From assembly GCA_029254025.1 (NCBI GenBank), contig JAQWYK010000032.1, positions 39,231 to 103,230 on the forward strand: a stretch of DNA of 64,000 nt. Reading direction: 5' to 3'. Source of the stretch: Crocinitomicaceae bacterium (lineage in GTDB: Bacteria; Bacteroidota; Bacteroidia; Flavobacteriales_D; Crocinitomicaceae). The position numbers and the translations under genes were made by a program. Shown here in pieces: positions 26,102-35,047 of the stretch. Every line of letters begins with the position of its first letter. Within the stretch, counting starts at the first letter, position 1. The notes below the pieces were generated by a model, which saw only the letters and a program-made list of their open reading frames with translations, searched no databases and had not been told where the DNA came from.

Positions 26102-27802
26102 CTAATCCGCTAACTCTTTTATAAAAACTGTTGAAAAGTCTAATTGTTGCATTTCGTTCGTAACGAATTTCCGCACTTTTAAATTCACCATAGTAATGAA
26201 GTCATCTGTCAATAGGGGCATTACTGCCGCATCGTCAATAATCATTTGATCACACTGTGCAAGTAAGTCCATACGTTTATTTAAATCAGTTTCCTCCATT
26301 GCCTCTTCGAAGAGCGCATCAAATTTTGGATTACTGTATTTAAATGGATTGATATTTACGTCATTGGTACCAAGATGACCGCCATAGAAAAGTTGCAGAA
26401 AATTTTCAGGATCTGGATAATCCGCGATCCAACCGGATCGCCAGAAAATAGCATTTCCTGAACGAATCGCCTCATCCCGATCGTCAATGGTACAGAGCTT
26501 TACTTCGACTTTAACACCTAGGTTATGCTCAAGTGAAAACTTAACGGCTTTAGCTAATTTGTGTGTTCCAGATTCTTCAACAGCATTCACAAATAAATCT
26601 ATATTAGGGAAGCCTTTACCTTCAGGATAGCCTGCGTCGGCCAATAGCATTCTTGCCTTTTCGGCATTAAATGAATACCCTTTAACTTTTGACCAAGGAT
26701 AGTCCTCCATTGTCGGTACAAATCCATTCTTTGAAGGCCAGCCCTCTCCTTCTAACCATGTCTCAACTAGAGCTTCACGGTCAATAGCCAGGTTAAATGC
26801 CATGCGCACATCTTTCTTAGAAAACACTTCGCTATCATGCGAAAAACCGTAATAATTGATGCTCATACTAGTTTTGGAATCTACCTTGTGCTTTACATTC
26901 TTTCCTTCTTGAGCTTCGAGCAGAGTACCCAAAACATTTTCTATTTCCTCGACCGGAATATCCAAGATTAGATCAATTTGTTCCGCACGAAACGATAACA
27001 ATTCATCCGTTTTGTCCTTGCTATATGTCATCACGACTTTATCCAAGAATGGCAGTGGATTGTTAAACTCATCTGTGCGCCAGTAGTTGGGATTTCGTGC
27101 CAAAACGATTTGGTCATCCGCAAGTTTCTCCAGCGTAAAAGCTCCCGTTCCTACAGGATTGGAAACAATGTCATCTCCATATTTTTCGTATGCTTCTCTT
27201 GGAAAGACACTTAATCCATTGTGAGTAATAAGATTGTCAAACGCAGAGAAAGGTACTGTTAACTCAATTTGTAGAGTGTAATCATCTAATACTTTGATTC
27301 CAGTTACTTCATCAGCTTCTCCATCGTAATATTCTTTTGCGCCTACAACTTTGTCTTTTAGTAACCATGACAAGCTATTTAATTTGTTGTTCGAACACGC
27401 AAATTCTAATGAGTATTTGAAGTCGGCAGCTTTAACCTCTCTTCCTTTTCCATTTTTGAAGCAAGCGTTATCATGAAAGTATACTCCTTTTACCAGTTTA
27501 AAGGTAAATAGTTTGGATTCATTGGAAACTTCCATGCTTTCTGCTAGGCAAGGGATCACTTGTGTGTTACTTGGCTCTATTTTCAGCAATCCTTCAAAAA
27601 GTTGAGAGGAAATTCGATTAGCGTATACATTAGTTATTTTTAAGGGAAACAACTCAGAAACTTTTTCTTTCGACATGAATCTGAATTCTCCACCATAACG
27701 CACACCACCTTTTGCAAGGATAGCATCTTCCGACGCTGAGTCGCTTGCGCAGGCACTTAAAAGAGAAATTCCAAGGGTTAGAAAAAATATTTTTCTCAAC
27801 AT
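26102..27802 (-). CDS. ABC-transporter oligopeptide-binding lipoprotein (SBP family 5)
   Basis: 566 residues. The signal peptide ends in the lipobox LLSAC. The mature protein is a family 5 solute-binding protein: 'LFEGLLKIEPSNTQVIPCLA' near residue 70, 'FNLAIDREALVETWL' near 330-345 and 'FWRSGWIADYPDPENFLQLF', all characteristic of DppA/OppA. It binds peptides for import. No permease or ATPase genes are adjacent, so it either works with a distant transporter or has another role. It has a good promoter and its own terminator, and is therefore monocistronic. Confidence 0.9.
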   Translation of the reverse strand: MLRKIFFLTLGISLLSACASDSASEDAILAKGGVRYGGEFRFMSKEKVSELFPLKITNVYANRISSQLFEGLLKIEPSNTQVIPCLAESMEVSNESKLFTFKLVKGVYFHDNACFKNGKGREVKAADFKYSLEFACSNNKLNSLSWLLKDKVVGAKEYYDGEADEVTGIKVLDDYTLQIELTVPFSAFDNLITHNGLSVFPREAYEKYGDDIVSNPVGTGAFTLEKLADDQIVLARNPNYWRTDEFNNPLPFLDKVVMTYSKDKTDELLSFRAEQIDLILDIPVEEIENVLGTLLEAQEGKNVKHKVDSKTSMSINYYGFSHDSEVFSKKDVRMAFNLAIDREALVETWLEGEGWPSKNGFVPTMEDYPWSKVKGYSFNAEKARMLLADAGYPEGKGFPNIDLFVNAVEESGTHKLAKAVKFSLEHNLGVKVEVKLCTIDDRDEAIRSGNAIFWRSGWIADYPDPENFLQLFYGGHLGTNDVNINPFKYSNPKFDALFEEAMEETDLNKRMDLLAQCDQMIIDDAAVMPLLTDDFITMVNLKVRKFVTNEMQQLDFSTVFIKELAD

Positions 27803-27840
27803 ACCAAATAGTTTTAGGGCACCTTTTTTACTTAATTAAA

Positions 27841-27869
27841 CAAATATAGAAATTTCGCAGAATTAACAA
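27841..27869 (-). promoter_or_regulatory. Promoter of the peptide-binding lipoprotein
   Basis: On the minus strand: TTG (27869-27867), an 18-base spacer, and TATATTTG (27848-27841). Transcription should start near 27835, leaving a 5' leader of about 30 bases. Confidence 0.65.
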
Positions 27870-27901
27870 GGGTTCTTAGACAATTATCAAAAGATGTTTC
27901 T

Positions 27902-28873
27902 TTAATATCCGAATTGGTTTCTTATCCGTCCGAGCATCTCTGTTGCCACGCTGCGCGCTTTTTCAGCCCCTAGAGCTAATATATTGTCTAATTTTTCGGT
28001 GTTCTCCATGTAGTAGTTATATTGCTCACGTTGCGTTTGATAAGTACTCAAAAGAAGCTGTAATAGTTCATTTTTAGCATGACCATAACCAAAGTTTCCA
28101 GCAAGGTATTTAGCGCGAAGTTGTTCGGTTTGATCGCTGTTGCCAATTAATTTATAGAGATTAAACACATTGCATGTATCTGGGTTTTTTGGGTCCTCGA
28201 GCGTTGTGCTATCCGTTGTAATGCACATTACTTGTTTTTTTAACGCCTTTTCAGGCAGAAAAATATTGATGAAGTTGTTCCTTGATTTGCTCATTTTCTC
28301 TCCATCGGTTCCAGGAATCAATTTCGTATCTTCCTGAATAACAGCTTCTGGAACGACCAAAATCTCCTTTTTAGCAGCGGTATTAATTTTTTGAGCCACA
28401 TCCCTCGTGATTTCTAGGTGCTGAAGTTGATCTTTTCCAACTGGTACTTTTTCTGCGTCATATAATAGGATGTCTGCAGCCATTAACATTGGGTAAGAGA
28501 AGAGACCAGCATTCACATCATTTAGGCGATCAGATTTGTCCTTAAAAGAATGTGCCAAAGTTAATCGTTGATATGGGAAGGAGCACATTAAATACCACGT
28601 GAGTTCGGTCACTTCTGGAATATCACTTTGCCGATAAAAAACTGTTTTGTTGGGGTCTAAACCAAACGCGAGCCATGCCGCCGCGACGCTGTAGGTATTT
28701 TCCCTAAGGGTGTTTCCATCCTTGATTTGTGTGAGCGAATGGAAATTCGCAATAAATAGAAAAGACTCGTTATTGGAATCCTGGGAGAGTGAAATAGCCG
28801 GTTGTATTGCCCCAAGAATATTTCCGAGATGAGGCGTTCCTGTGCTTTGTATTCCTGTTAGTATTCGTGCCAT
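27902..28873 (-). CDS. trpS: Tryptophanyl-tRNA synthetase
   Basis: 323 residues, the normal bacterial length. A class I synthetase with the HIGH-equivalent TPHLGN near residue 13-18, 'GKDQLQHLEITRDVAQKIN' near 145 and the KMSKS loop GEKMSKSRNNF near 190. It charges tRNA-Trp. It lies about 30-45 bases upstream of nothing in the same direction until the MarC gene at 28918-29511, which is transcribed the same way and precedes it. Confidence 0.96.
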   Translation of the reverse strand: MARILTGIQSTGTPHLGNILGAIQPAISLSQDSNNESFLFIANFHSLTQIKDGNTLRENTYSVAAAWLAFGLDPNKTVFYRQSDIPEVTELTWYLMCSFPYQRLTLAHSFKDKSDRLNDVNAGLFSYPMLMAADILLYDAEKVPVGKDQLQHLEITRDVAQKINTAAKKEILVVPEAVIQEDTKLIPGTDGEKMSKSRNNFINIFLPEKALKKQVMCITTDSTTLEDPKNPDTCNVFNLYKLIGNSDQTEQLRAKYLAGNFGYGHAKNELLQLLLSTYQTQREQYNYYMENTEKLDNILALGAEKARSVATEMLGRIRNQFGY

Positions 28874-28917
28874 AGTCCTAAGTTTCTAATTGAATCCGCG
28901 ATAAGGATCGGTTAAAG

Positions 28918-29511
28918 TTATGAAATTAAATGAACCACATTTGAAGCAAAAAGTTTAATTGCAATGGCTAACAAAATGATTCCAAATACCTTTTTAAGTA
29001 TCGCAATACCTCCAAGGCCCAATAACCGTTCAATTCTTCGGGTTAGTTTAAGCACAACATACACAACAAACATGTTAATTACAATCGCAATGAGGATATT
29101 CGACATTTCATATTCTGCGCGCAATGAAATCAAGGAGGTCATTGATCCAGCTCCAGCAATAATAGGAAAGGCTAGTGGAACAATACTGGCAGATTTTCCA
29201 GGAGTTTTTTGTTCTTTAAACAATTCAATGCCTAGAATCATCTCCATTGCCATGAGAAAGAGAATAATTGAACCGGCTACCGCAAAGGATTGGATATTGA
29301 CACCAAATAATCCGAGTAACTGTTCGCCACCAATCAGGAAAAGAATCATTAAAATAGAGGATACAATAGTGACCCTACCAGGATGGATTTCGCCTGATCG
29401 TTCTTTTACTTTGATGATAATCGGAATGGAGCCAAAGATATCCACAACGGCAAATAGCACCATCGTAGCTTTTAGAATTTGATCTAATTGTATCGATCCG
29501 AAGATATCCAT
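28918..29511 (-). CDS. MarC family integral membrane protein
   Basis: 197 residues, six hydrophobic segments. 'FAVVDIFGSIPIIIKV' near the N-terminus and 'PLAFPIIAGAGSMTSLISL' in the centre are the MarC (UPF0056) signatures. The family is named after the mar locus, but its transport function is not established. Its ATG follows the purN stop with only one base between, so it is translated from the purN mRNA. Confidence 0.88.
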   Translation of the reverse strand: MDIFGSIQLDQILKATMVLFAVVDIFGSIPIIIKVKERSGEIHPGRVTIVSSILMILFLIGGEQLLGLFGVNIQSFAVAGSIILFLMAMEMILGIELFKEQKTPGKSASIVPLAFPIIAGAGSMTSLISLRAEYEMSNILIAIVINMFVVYVVLKLTRRIERLLGLGGIAILKKVFGIILLAIAIKLFASNVVHLIS

Positions 29512-29512
29512 T

Positions 29513-30094
29513 TCAATCAGTTAATGAGTTAATATATCCTTCAACAACCGTTGGAAAGTATCGTTGTTCTAATGTTCGTATTTTATGACCAAGTGAGGAA
29601 GCATCGTCATTCGCTCTTACAGGAACAAAAAACTGAGCAATGTAATGCCCTTCATCGTAGTTTTCGTTGACTACATGAATTGTAATTCCCGATGATTTTT
29701 TGTGTGCCTCAATGACGGCATGGTGTACCCGAGCGCCGTACATCCCTTTTCCTCCAAATTCTGGTAGAATTGAAGGGTGGATATTGATGATTCTATCAGG
29801 GAATGCTTGAACGACTGAGATCGGTATTCTTCGCAGAAAACCAGCCAGGACGACAATATCTATTGAATGCTGCTTGAGCAGCATGAGCAAGGTTTGGTTG
29901 TCTTCAATCTCCGCATTTGACAAAACTTCACTTGCGATATTTTTTTTACTTGCGGGTAGTAAGGCACCACAAGTTTCCTTATTGGATACAAGCAAGCTGG
30001 TTCGAATTGTCGGATGTCCATCGAAATGATTCATTAAGGCCAATGCGTTGGAACCAATACCCGAGGCCAAAATTGCAATGCGCGTGTGCTTCAT
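29513..30094 (-). CDS. purN: Phosphoribosylglycinamide formyltransferase
   Basis: 193 residues, the usual length. It formylates GAR with 10-formyl-THF in purine synthesis. It begins 'RIAILASGIGSNALAL' (phosphate loop). The catalytic Asn and His are in 'IINIHPSILPEFGGKGMYG' and the catalytic Asp is in 'VNENYDEGHYIAQ'. The folate loop 'GKGMYGARVHHAVIEA' is intact. It leads a purN-marC transcript. Confidence 0.95.
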   Translation of the reverse strand: MKHTRIAILASGIGSNALALMNHFDGHPTIRTSLLVSNKETCGALLPASKKNIASEVLSNAEIEDNQTLLMLLKQHSIDIVVLAGFLRRIPISVVQAFPDRIINIHPSILPEFGGKGMYGARVHHAVIEAHKKSSGITIHVVNENYDEGHYIAQFFVPVRANDDASSLGHKIRTLEQRYFPTVVEGYINSLTD

Positions 30095-30099
30095 ACTGC

Positions 30100-30107
30100 A
30101 AAAATAG
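30100..30107 (-). promoter_or_regulatory. TAnnTTTG box directly before the purN ATG
   Basis: On the minus strand TATTTTTG is followed by CAGT and then ATG at 30094. The gap is again exactly four bases, implying a leaderless mRNA. Confidence 0.55.
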
Positions 30108-30277
30108 AAATATCGTCTTCATTTCCTTCGTTATAGTCTCCAGTTATTTTTACAAATTATATAGAATATGCCCTTATTTCACCACTTTTTAGTTTGAGGA
30201 TTGGTATCTGAAGCTTTCATAATTAGCAATGTTGATGAAATATTCTGGCATTAAATCATGAAATTCGTGAAAGAAAT

Positions 30278-30308
30278 TTTGATATATTCAACATAAGTTC
30301 TTTCTTTG
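30278..30308 (+). promoter_or_regulatory. acpP-fabF-rnc promoter candidate
   Basis: TTTG (30278-30281), a 19-base spacer, and TTTCTTTG (30301-30308), one mismatch to TAnnTTTG. The leader to the acpP ATG would be about 25 bases, with a purine-rich AAAAAGAG near the start. Confidence 0.4.
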
Positions 30309-30339
30309 CAAGCTGAATTAACCTTTAAAAAGAGTAAAC

Positions 30340-30576
30340 ATGTCTGATATTAAGTCAAGAGTTGTATCAATTATTATTGATAAGTTGGGTGTAGAAGAAG
30401 CGGAAGTAACAACAGAAGCATCTTTCACTAATGATTTAGGCGCTGATTCCTTGGATACAGTGGAGTTGATAATGGAATTCGAAAAAGAATTTAATATCGC
30501 TATTCCAGATGATCAAGCTGAAAACATTCAAACAGTTGGTCAAGCTGTTTCTTACATCGAAGAGCACGCTAAGTAA
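30340..30576 (+). CDS. acpP: Acyl carrier protein
   Basis: 78 residues, acidic, four-helix. The phosphopantetheine site is the serine of [10 protein letters not shown] (Ser37). It carries growing acyl chains in fatty acid synthesis. It lies 56 bases before fabF, the standard arrangement. Confidence 0.97.
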   Translation: MSDIKSRVVSIIIDKLGVEEAEVTTEASFTNDLGADSLDTVELIMEFEKEFNIAIPDDQAENIQTVGQAVSYIEEHAK

Positions 30577-30632
30577 TTTTTTGGGAGTGTGTTGCTCCAA
30601 GTACGTTAAGTTTTATACATTTTATTAGTTCT

Positions 30633-31883
30633 ATGGAATTAAAGAGGGTCGTTGTGACAGGATTGGGAGCGTTGACTCCAATTGGTAATACACTTCAAGA
30701 GTACTGGGATAATTTAATCGCAGGAAAGAGTGGAGCTGCTCCTATTCAACAATTTGATGCTTCAAAGTTTAAAACTCAATTTGCTTGTGAGGTTAAAAAC
30801 TTCAATGTAGAGGATTTTATTGACCGTAGAGAAGTTAGAAAATTAGATCAATTTTCACAATATGCCATGGTTTCTGCATCAGAAGCCATGGCTGATTCTC
30901 AGCTCATGGATTCGAATCCGAATGTGGATCGAATCGGTGTGATTTGGGGGTCTGGTATTGGAGGATTGAAGACATTTCAAGACGAATGTCAAAACTTCTT
31001 TGAGGGTGATGGAACCCCTAAATTTAATCCGTTTTTTATACCGAAGATGATTGCCGATATTGCGGCGGGTCATATTTCTATTAAATATGGTTTACGTGGA
31101 CCGAACTACGTTACTGTTTCGGCGTGTGCGTCTTCCACCAATGCAATCATTGACGCATTTAATTTAATTCGTTTAGGGAAAGCTGATGCTATCGTAACTG
31201 GTGGCTCTGAAGCAGCTGTAAACGAAATGGGTGTAGGTGGATTTAACGGATTGCGCGCACTATCTATGCGAAACGATTCTCCCGAAACTGCTTCTCGCCC
31301 CTTTGATAAGGACCGTGATGGTTTTGTATTAGGTGAAGGTGCGGGAGCCTTAATTCTAGAGGAATACGAGCATGCCGTGAAGAGAGGTGCTAAAATCTAT
31401 GCAGAAGTTGCAGGTGGTGGGATGTCAGGAGACGCTTATCATATGACTGCTCCACATCCAGACGGAATAGGTGCGCGTAACGTAATGAATGCGGCTTTAG
31501 AAGATGCAGAATTGAAGGCAGAGGATGTAGATTATGTGAATGTGCATGGAACTTCTACACCACTTGGAGATGTAGCAGAAACCAAAGCCATCCAACAAGT
31601 ATTTGGTGAGCACGCGTACAAGTTGAACATCAGTTCTACAAAATCGATGACTGGTCATTTGTTAGGAGCAGCAGGTGCTATTGAAGCCATTGCTTGTATT
31701 ATGGCTGTGAAACACGATATCGTTCCACCAACGATTAATCATTTTACTGACGACCCAGAGTTGGACAATAAATTGAACTTTACTTTTAATACTGCTCAAA
31801 AACGAGTGGTAAACGTTGCATTGTCCAACACATTTGGTTTTGGTGGACATAATACATCAGCCATATTTAAGAAATTAAAGTAA
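30633..31883 (+). CDS. fabF: 3-oxoacyl-ACP synthase II
   Basis: 416 residues. A decarboxylating condensing enzyme of fatty acid elongation. The nucleophile is Cys165 in SACASSTNAI, and the two histidines are in 'VHGTSTPLGD' and 'MTGHLLGAAGAIEAI'. It begins 'MELKRVVVTGLGALTPIGN' and ends in the canonical NTFGFGGHN glycine-rich loop. Operon: acpP-fabF-rnc. Confidence 0.97.
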   Translation: MELKRVVVTGLGALTPIGNTLQEYWDNLIAGKSGAAPIQQFDASKFKTQFACEVKNFNVEDFIDRREVRKLDQFSQYAMVSASEAMADSQLMDSNPNVDRIGVIWGSGIGGLKTFQDECQNFFEGDGTPKFNPFFIPKMIADIAAGHISIKYGLRGPNYVTVSACASSTNAIIDAFNLIRLGKADAIVTGGSEAAVNEMGVGGFNGLRALSMRNDSPETASRPFDKDRDGFVLGEGAGALILEEYEHAVKRGAKIYAEVAGGGMSGDAYHMTAPHPDGIGARNVMNAALEDAELKAEDVDYVNVHGTSTPLGDVAETKAIQQVFGEHAYKLNISSTKSMTGHLLGAAGAIEAIACIMAVKHDIVPPTINHFTDDPELDNKLNFTFNTAQKRVVNVALSNTFGFGGHNTSAIFKKLK

Positions 31884-31890
31884 CCCTATT

Positions 31891-32610
31891 TTGGCTAAGT
31901 GGTTTTCATTTCGTTCTCAGAAAAAATCAAAAGAAGACCTTGAATTAATACGGTTCCTAATCCGACAAATCGGTTATCGCCCGGAAAACATTAGCTTGTT
32001 TCGCGAGGCCTTAACGCATAAGTCGATAGCGAATAACACGGGCGGGCCGTCCAATGAACGTTTAGAGTTTTTGGGGGATGCCATTCTTGATGCTGTCATT
32101 GCAGAATACCTATTCATGAAGTTCCCGGATGAGGACGAGGGGTATCTAACCAAGCTAAAATCTAAAGTAGTCAGTCGCCAATCTCTCGGAAGCATCGCTG
32201 AATCTATGCGCTTAAAGGAGTATATCACCTACCAAAAAGGTCGCGCAATCAAGATTGCTACCCTCGAAGGAAATGCGTTTGAAGCGTTAATAGGAGCAAT
32301 TTATTTGGATGGAGGCTTAGAGGCTGTAAAGCGCTCCGTATACCATCATGTTTTTCGATTACATGTAGATTTAAATAACTTATTGGAGAAGGAAATTGAC
32401 TTTAAAAGTCGACTCTTTATTTGGTCTCAGAAGAGTAAGCTAGAGATTGAATTCAACGTCTTGGACGAGTCATCCAATAATGGAGCTTGGTACTATGAAG
32501 TGGAAGTGATTATTAATAATCAGCCATACGGAAGAGGCGCAGGTGAGTCCAAAAAAATGGCCGAACAAATTGCGGCGAAAGAGACGCTTCTGCTCATCGG
32601 TGAATTGTAG
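31891..32610 (+). CDS. rnc: Ribonuclease III
   Basis: 239 residues from the TTG at 31891, seven bases after the fabF stop; no ATG is available before the catalytic domain. The RNase III domain carries the signature NERLEFLGDAILDAVIAEYL with the metal-binding Glu and Asp, and a second acidic site 'GNAFEALIGAIYLDGG'. A dsRNA-binding domain (about 165-239) ends 'GAGESKKMAEQIAAKETLLLI'. It processes rRNA precursors and other dsRNA. Coupling to acpP-fabF is common among bacteria. Confidence 0.95.
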   Translation: MAKWFSFRSQKKSKEDLELIRFLIRQIGYRPENISLFREALTHKSIANNTGGPSNERLEFLGDAILDAVIAEYLFMKFPDEDEGYLTKLKSKVVSRQSLGSIAESMRLKEYITYQKGRAIKIATLEGNAFEALIGAIYLDGGLEAVKRSVYHHVFRLHVDLNNLLEKEIDFKSRLFIWSQKSKLEIEFNVLDESSNNGAWYYEVEVIINNQPYGRGAGESKKMAEQIAAKETLLLIGEL

Positions 32611-32656
32611 ATAGCTAACAATTATTCGGTATATTTAGGGAATAAATTGACTTACC

Positions 32657-33667
32657 ATGCCAACCGATATACAGACCACTCTACTTCAAATTATTAAGGA
32701 ACGAATTGTAGGTAGCGACACCATAGGGAACGTACTTGCAGATGTGTTGCATATTAGTTCCGATGCGGCATATCGCAGAAATCGAAATGAAACGCCTTTT
32801 ACAATACATGAAGTTCAGAAGCTATGTAAGCATTTTAATATTTCCTTTGATGCGTTGACAGATGTGCGCGAAAATCAAGTGCTTTTTGAGTATAGTCCAT
32901 TATATAATTATGACTTTAGTTTAGAAAATTATCTTGAAGGAATGCTCAATGCATTGCGTAATTTGGGCAAGTGCACAAACCCGAAAATCACGTTAACAAC
33001 CAACAATATTGCCATTTTCCAACTTTTAAACTTCCCTCACCTTACGCGCTTTCGACTCTATTTTTGGGCAAAAACACATTTGCAAATAGAGGAATACAAG
33101 GATGCGTTATTTGAAGAACAAAAATTGACGGATAACGCATATAGTATGGGATATGAAATTCTACAACGGTATGTTAAAATTCCCTCTGTGGAGTGTTATG
33201 ACCCAGAATTTTTGAGGGGACTGATTCGTCAAATTCTATACTATTCAAGTGCACATCTCTTCAAAGACCCTGCCTATCCTTTGCAGTTGTTAGACGAAAT
33301 GAAGTTGTTGGGAGACCATATCAAGGAGCAAGCAACTCTGGGTAAGAAGTTTATTTATCGTCAGCAACCTCCAGCAGGTGGGAACGAATACGAACTGTAT
33401 ATCAATTCGACGATTAATGCGGACAATACGTTTTACTATTCTTCCAAAGAACAAGATGGTTTATACCTAGCGCATAATCACCTCAATTATTTGCATACAA
33501 CGAACCCTACGTACATTTCGGAAAGTAAATCCATTCTAGAGAAACAGTTGGCAAATTCCAGCATTATCAGTAAAGTCAACGAGAGTCAACGCAATGCTTT
33601 TTTTCATCAATTGGAAAAGCACATTGATCAAGCGCACATGCGCATTCAGCTCGAGTTAGAAGCATAA
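32657..33667 (+). CDS. HTH-domain protein, putative transcriptional regulator
   Basis: 336 residues, no signal peptide. Residues 5-65 look like an XRE/BetR-type helix-turn-helix ('IGNVLADVLHISSDAAYRRNRNETPFTIHEVQKLCKHFNIS'). The remaining 270 residues are helical with aromatic-rich segments ('HLTRFRLYFWAKTHLQIEEY', 'YPLQLLDEMKLLGDHIKEQ') and match no domain I recognise. DNA binding is inferred from the N-terminus. A TATATTTA box lies 19 bases upstream. The family seems to be Flavobacteriales-specific, but I cannot confirm that here. Confidence 0.6.
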   Translation: MPTDIQTTLLQIIKERIVGSDTIGNVLADVLHISSDAAYRRNRNETPFTIHEVQKLCKHFNISFDALTDVRENQVLFEYSPLYNYDFSLENYLEGMLNALRNLGKCTNPKITLTTNNIAIFQLLNFPHLTRFRLYFWAKTHLQIEEYKDALFEEQKLTDNAYSMGYEILQRYVKIPSVECYDPEFLRGLIRQILYYSSAHLFKDPAYPLQLLDEMKLLGDHIKEQATLGKKFIYRQQPPAGGNEYELYINSTINADNTFYYSSKEQDGLYLAHNHLNYLHTTNPTYISESKSILEKQLANSSIISKVNESQRNAFFHQLEKHIDQAHMRIQLELEA

Positions 33668-33699
33668 TTGTTTTTTTTTGTTTAAGGGTTTTTCCATTT

Positions 33700-33766
33700 G
33701 CGATTTTCGCAACTCTGACTTTTCGAGTTGTAATATTCAGTTTCCTACGGCGAATTCACTGCCGTA
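33700..33766 (+). repeat. Three consecutive stem-loops in the upstream region
   Basis: Three short inverted repeats in tandem: GCGATTTTCGC (33700-33710); CAACTC/GAGTTG (33710-33715 with 33725-33730); TACGGC/GCCGTA (33746-33751 with 33761-33766). A T-run precedes them (33670-33679). They may be a structured leader of the gene at 33797 or a weak terminator of the HTH gene. Confidence 0.4.
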
Positions 33767-33796
33767 TGTTTGTCTCAACATATTAATTACTGAATT

Positions 33797-34933
33797 ATGA
33801 AAACAAAAATTATTTTATTGACGTTCGGCTGGATATTAAGCATGCATATGAACGCACAAGAAGCGCCTAAAGCATCAATCGCAGTCGCATTTCCTCATCT
33901 TGAGAACTTTGATGTGTCGAAAGAAATTGTAGCTAAATTAATTCAAATAGAATTGATTAAACTTGACGAATATCGGGTGTTTGATGAGTTTGATATGAAA
34001 GAGGCAACAGACTCTGATGAGCGGTTTTTAACTGATTGCTACGGGAAAAATTGCTTGATCGATTTAGGAGTCCAATTAGGTGCAGATTACATTGTTTCAT
34101 CCAGTATTCTGGTGTATGGAGGGAAATCAGTGATCACCATGAAGTTTATTGAGGTAAAGACTGGAGAGATTTACAAAAGTGATGTGCGCGAATTTATTGA
34201 GGACAATAAAGAGGTGCAACGCATGATGCAATTGATGGTGCGTGAAATGCACGGGATTAAGGTCCATTCAGAAGACTTGGCACGTATTAAATACGACGAC
34301 CAGCCGATTATTAAAGACAATGTGGGAAAGGTGAATAACAACGGTCCACGCGTAGGGTATTCATTTTTCACGGGAGATTTAGCCGAGTTTGCACGTCGTC
34401 CTGAAGATCAAGGTGGATTGGATATTTTTCCATCGGCAACGTTAATCGGTTATCAATTAGAAAAGCAGTATATCGGTACGGAGAATTTCTCTGCATTGGG
34501 TGAAGTGCTCTTTATGGTTTCCGGACTCGAAAAAGGGTATGCGTTACCGTCATTGACATTGATGAATGGATTTCGTTTTGGAAAGGCAGGATGGGAAATT
34601 GCGTTCGGACCCGGTTTTGGTCTTAAACGAACTTCGCAAGGCTTTTTTGATACAGATGGAGTATATGGTGATGCCGGTAGGTACTGGAGGTCTTCTGACT
34701 TTAGAAGTTCACCACATTATGATCCGAGTGTAGATAACCAACCAGCTTATCCATTGAAAGAAACATTGGATCAAGAAGGAAACAGCGTTTCGTTCAATAC
34801 ACGCTGGGTGATGGCATTTGGTAGAACTTTCCGCGCAGGGGGATTAAATATTCCGGTGAACATTTTCTACTCCTCTATGAAAAACGCAAGTATGATCGGA
34901 TTGAGTGTTGGATTTAACGTGGTAAAGAACTAA
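33797..34933 (+). CDS. Secreted envelope protein, hypothetical (nucleotide-free TolB-N/CsgG-like N-domain)
   Basis: 378 residues. Signal peptide (KTKIILLTFGWILSMHMNAQ). Residues 25-140 have the alternating pattern of small alpha/beta envelope domains that sense or sort lipoproteins: 'IAVAFPHLENFDVSKEIVAKLI', 'CLIDLGVQLGADYIVSSSIL', 'ITMKFIEVKTGEIYKSD', which resembles the TolB-N/CsgG-like fold. Residues 185-378 are beta-rich with alternating hydrophobics and end in an aromatic-poor strand (ASMIGLSVGFNVVKN), suggesting a small outer-membrane barrel. Function is unknown; the domain reading is my inference. Confidence 0.55.
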   Translation: MKTKIILLTFGWILSMHMNAQEAPKASIAVAFPHLENFDVSKEIVAKLIQIELIKLDEYRVFDEFDMKEATDSDERFLTDCYGKNCLIDLGVQLGADYIVSSSILVYGGKSVITMKFIEVKTGEIYKSDVREFIEDNKEVQRMMQLMVREMHGIKVHSEDLARIKYDDQPIIKDNVGKVNNNGPRVGYSFFTGDLAEFARRPEDQGGLDIFPSATLIGYQLEKQYIGTENFSALGEVLFMVSGLEKGYALPSLTLMNGFRFGKAGWEIAFGPGFGLKRTSQGFFDTDGVYGDAGRYWRSSDFRSSPHYDPSVDNQPAYPLKETLDQEGNSVSFNTRWVMAFGRTFRAGGLNIPVNIFYSSMKNASMIGLSVGFNVVKN

Positions 34934-34960
34934 TCTTCTCAGAGAATTTTGATTCAATTG

Positions 34961-34990
34961 TTGAATTTCACGATTTTATACTTATATTTG
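34961..34990 (+). promoter_or_regulatory. Promoter of the rimP-nusA-infB operon
   Basis: TTG (34961-34963), a 19-base spacer, and TATATTTG (34983-34990): a complete match to the Bacteroidota consensus. The predicted start is near 34996, so the leader to rimP is about 50 bases. Confidence 0.75.
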
Positions 34991-35000
34991 CACAAGTTTT

Positions 35001-35030
35001 ATGAAAATGAATGGAACGAGGGGACGATAG
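35001..35030 (+). CDS. Possible nine-codon leader peptide of the rimP operon
   Basis: ATG at 35001 opens a frame encoding MKMNGTRGR with TAG at 35028-35030. It begins a few bases after the predicted transcription start, and its last codons form the 5' arm of the terminator-like hairpin. A second in-frame ATG is at 35007. Translation is inferred from position only. Confidence 0.35.
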   Translation: MKMNGTRGR

Positions 35031-35042
35031 TCCCCTCTTTTT
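35018..35042 (+). terminator. Attenuator-like hairpin before rimP
   Basis: A perfect 8-bp stem GAGGGGAC/GTCCCCTC (35018-35025 with 35030-35037), loop GATA, then five T. It is an intrinsic-terminator shape placed inside the leader, five bases before the rimP ATG and downstream of the operon promoter. Partial termination here would control rimP, nusA and infB. Confidence 0.7.
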
Positions 35043-35047
35043 GTCTT

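Noticed and set aside
34949..35047. Longer rimP start at 34949
   Set aside because: It starts upstream of the promoter box and would translate the promoter and the attenuator hairpin; the RimP family begins at the ATG at 35048.
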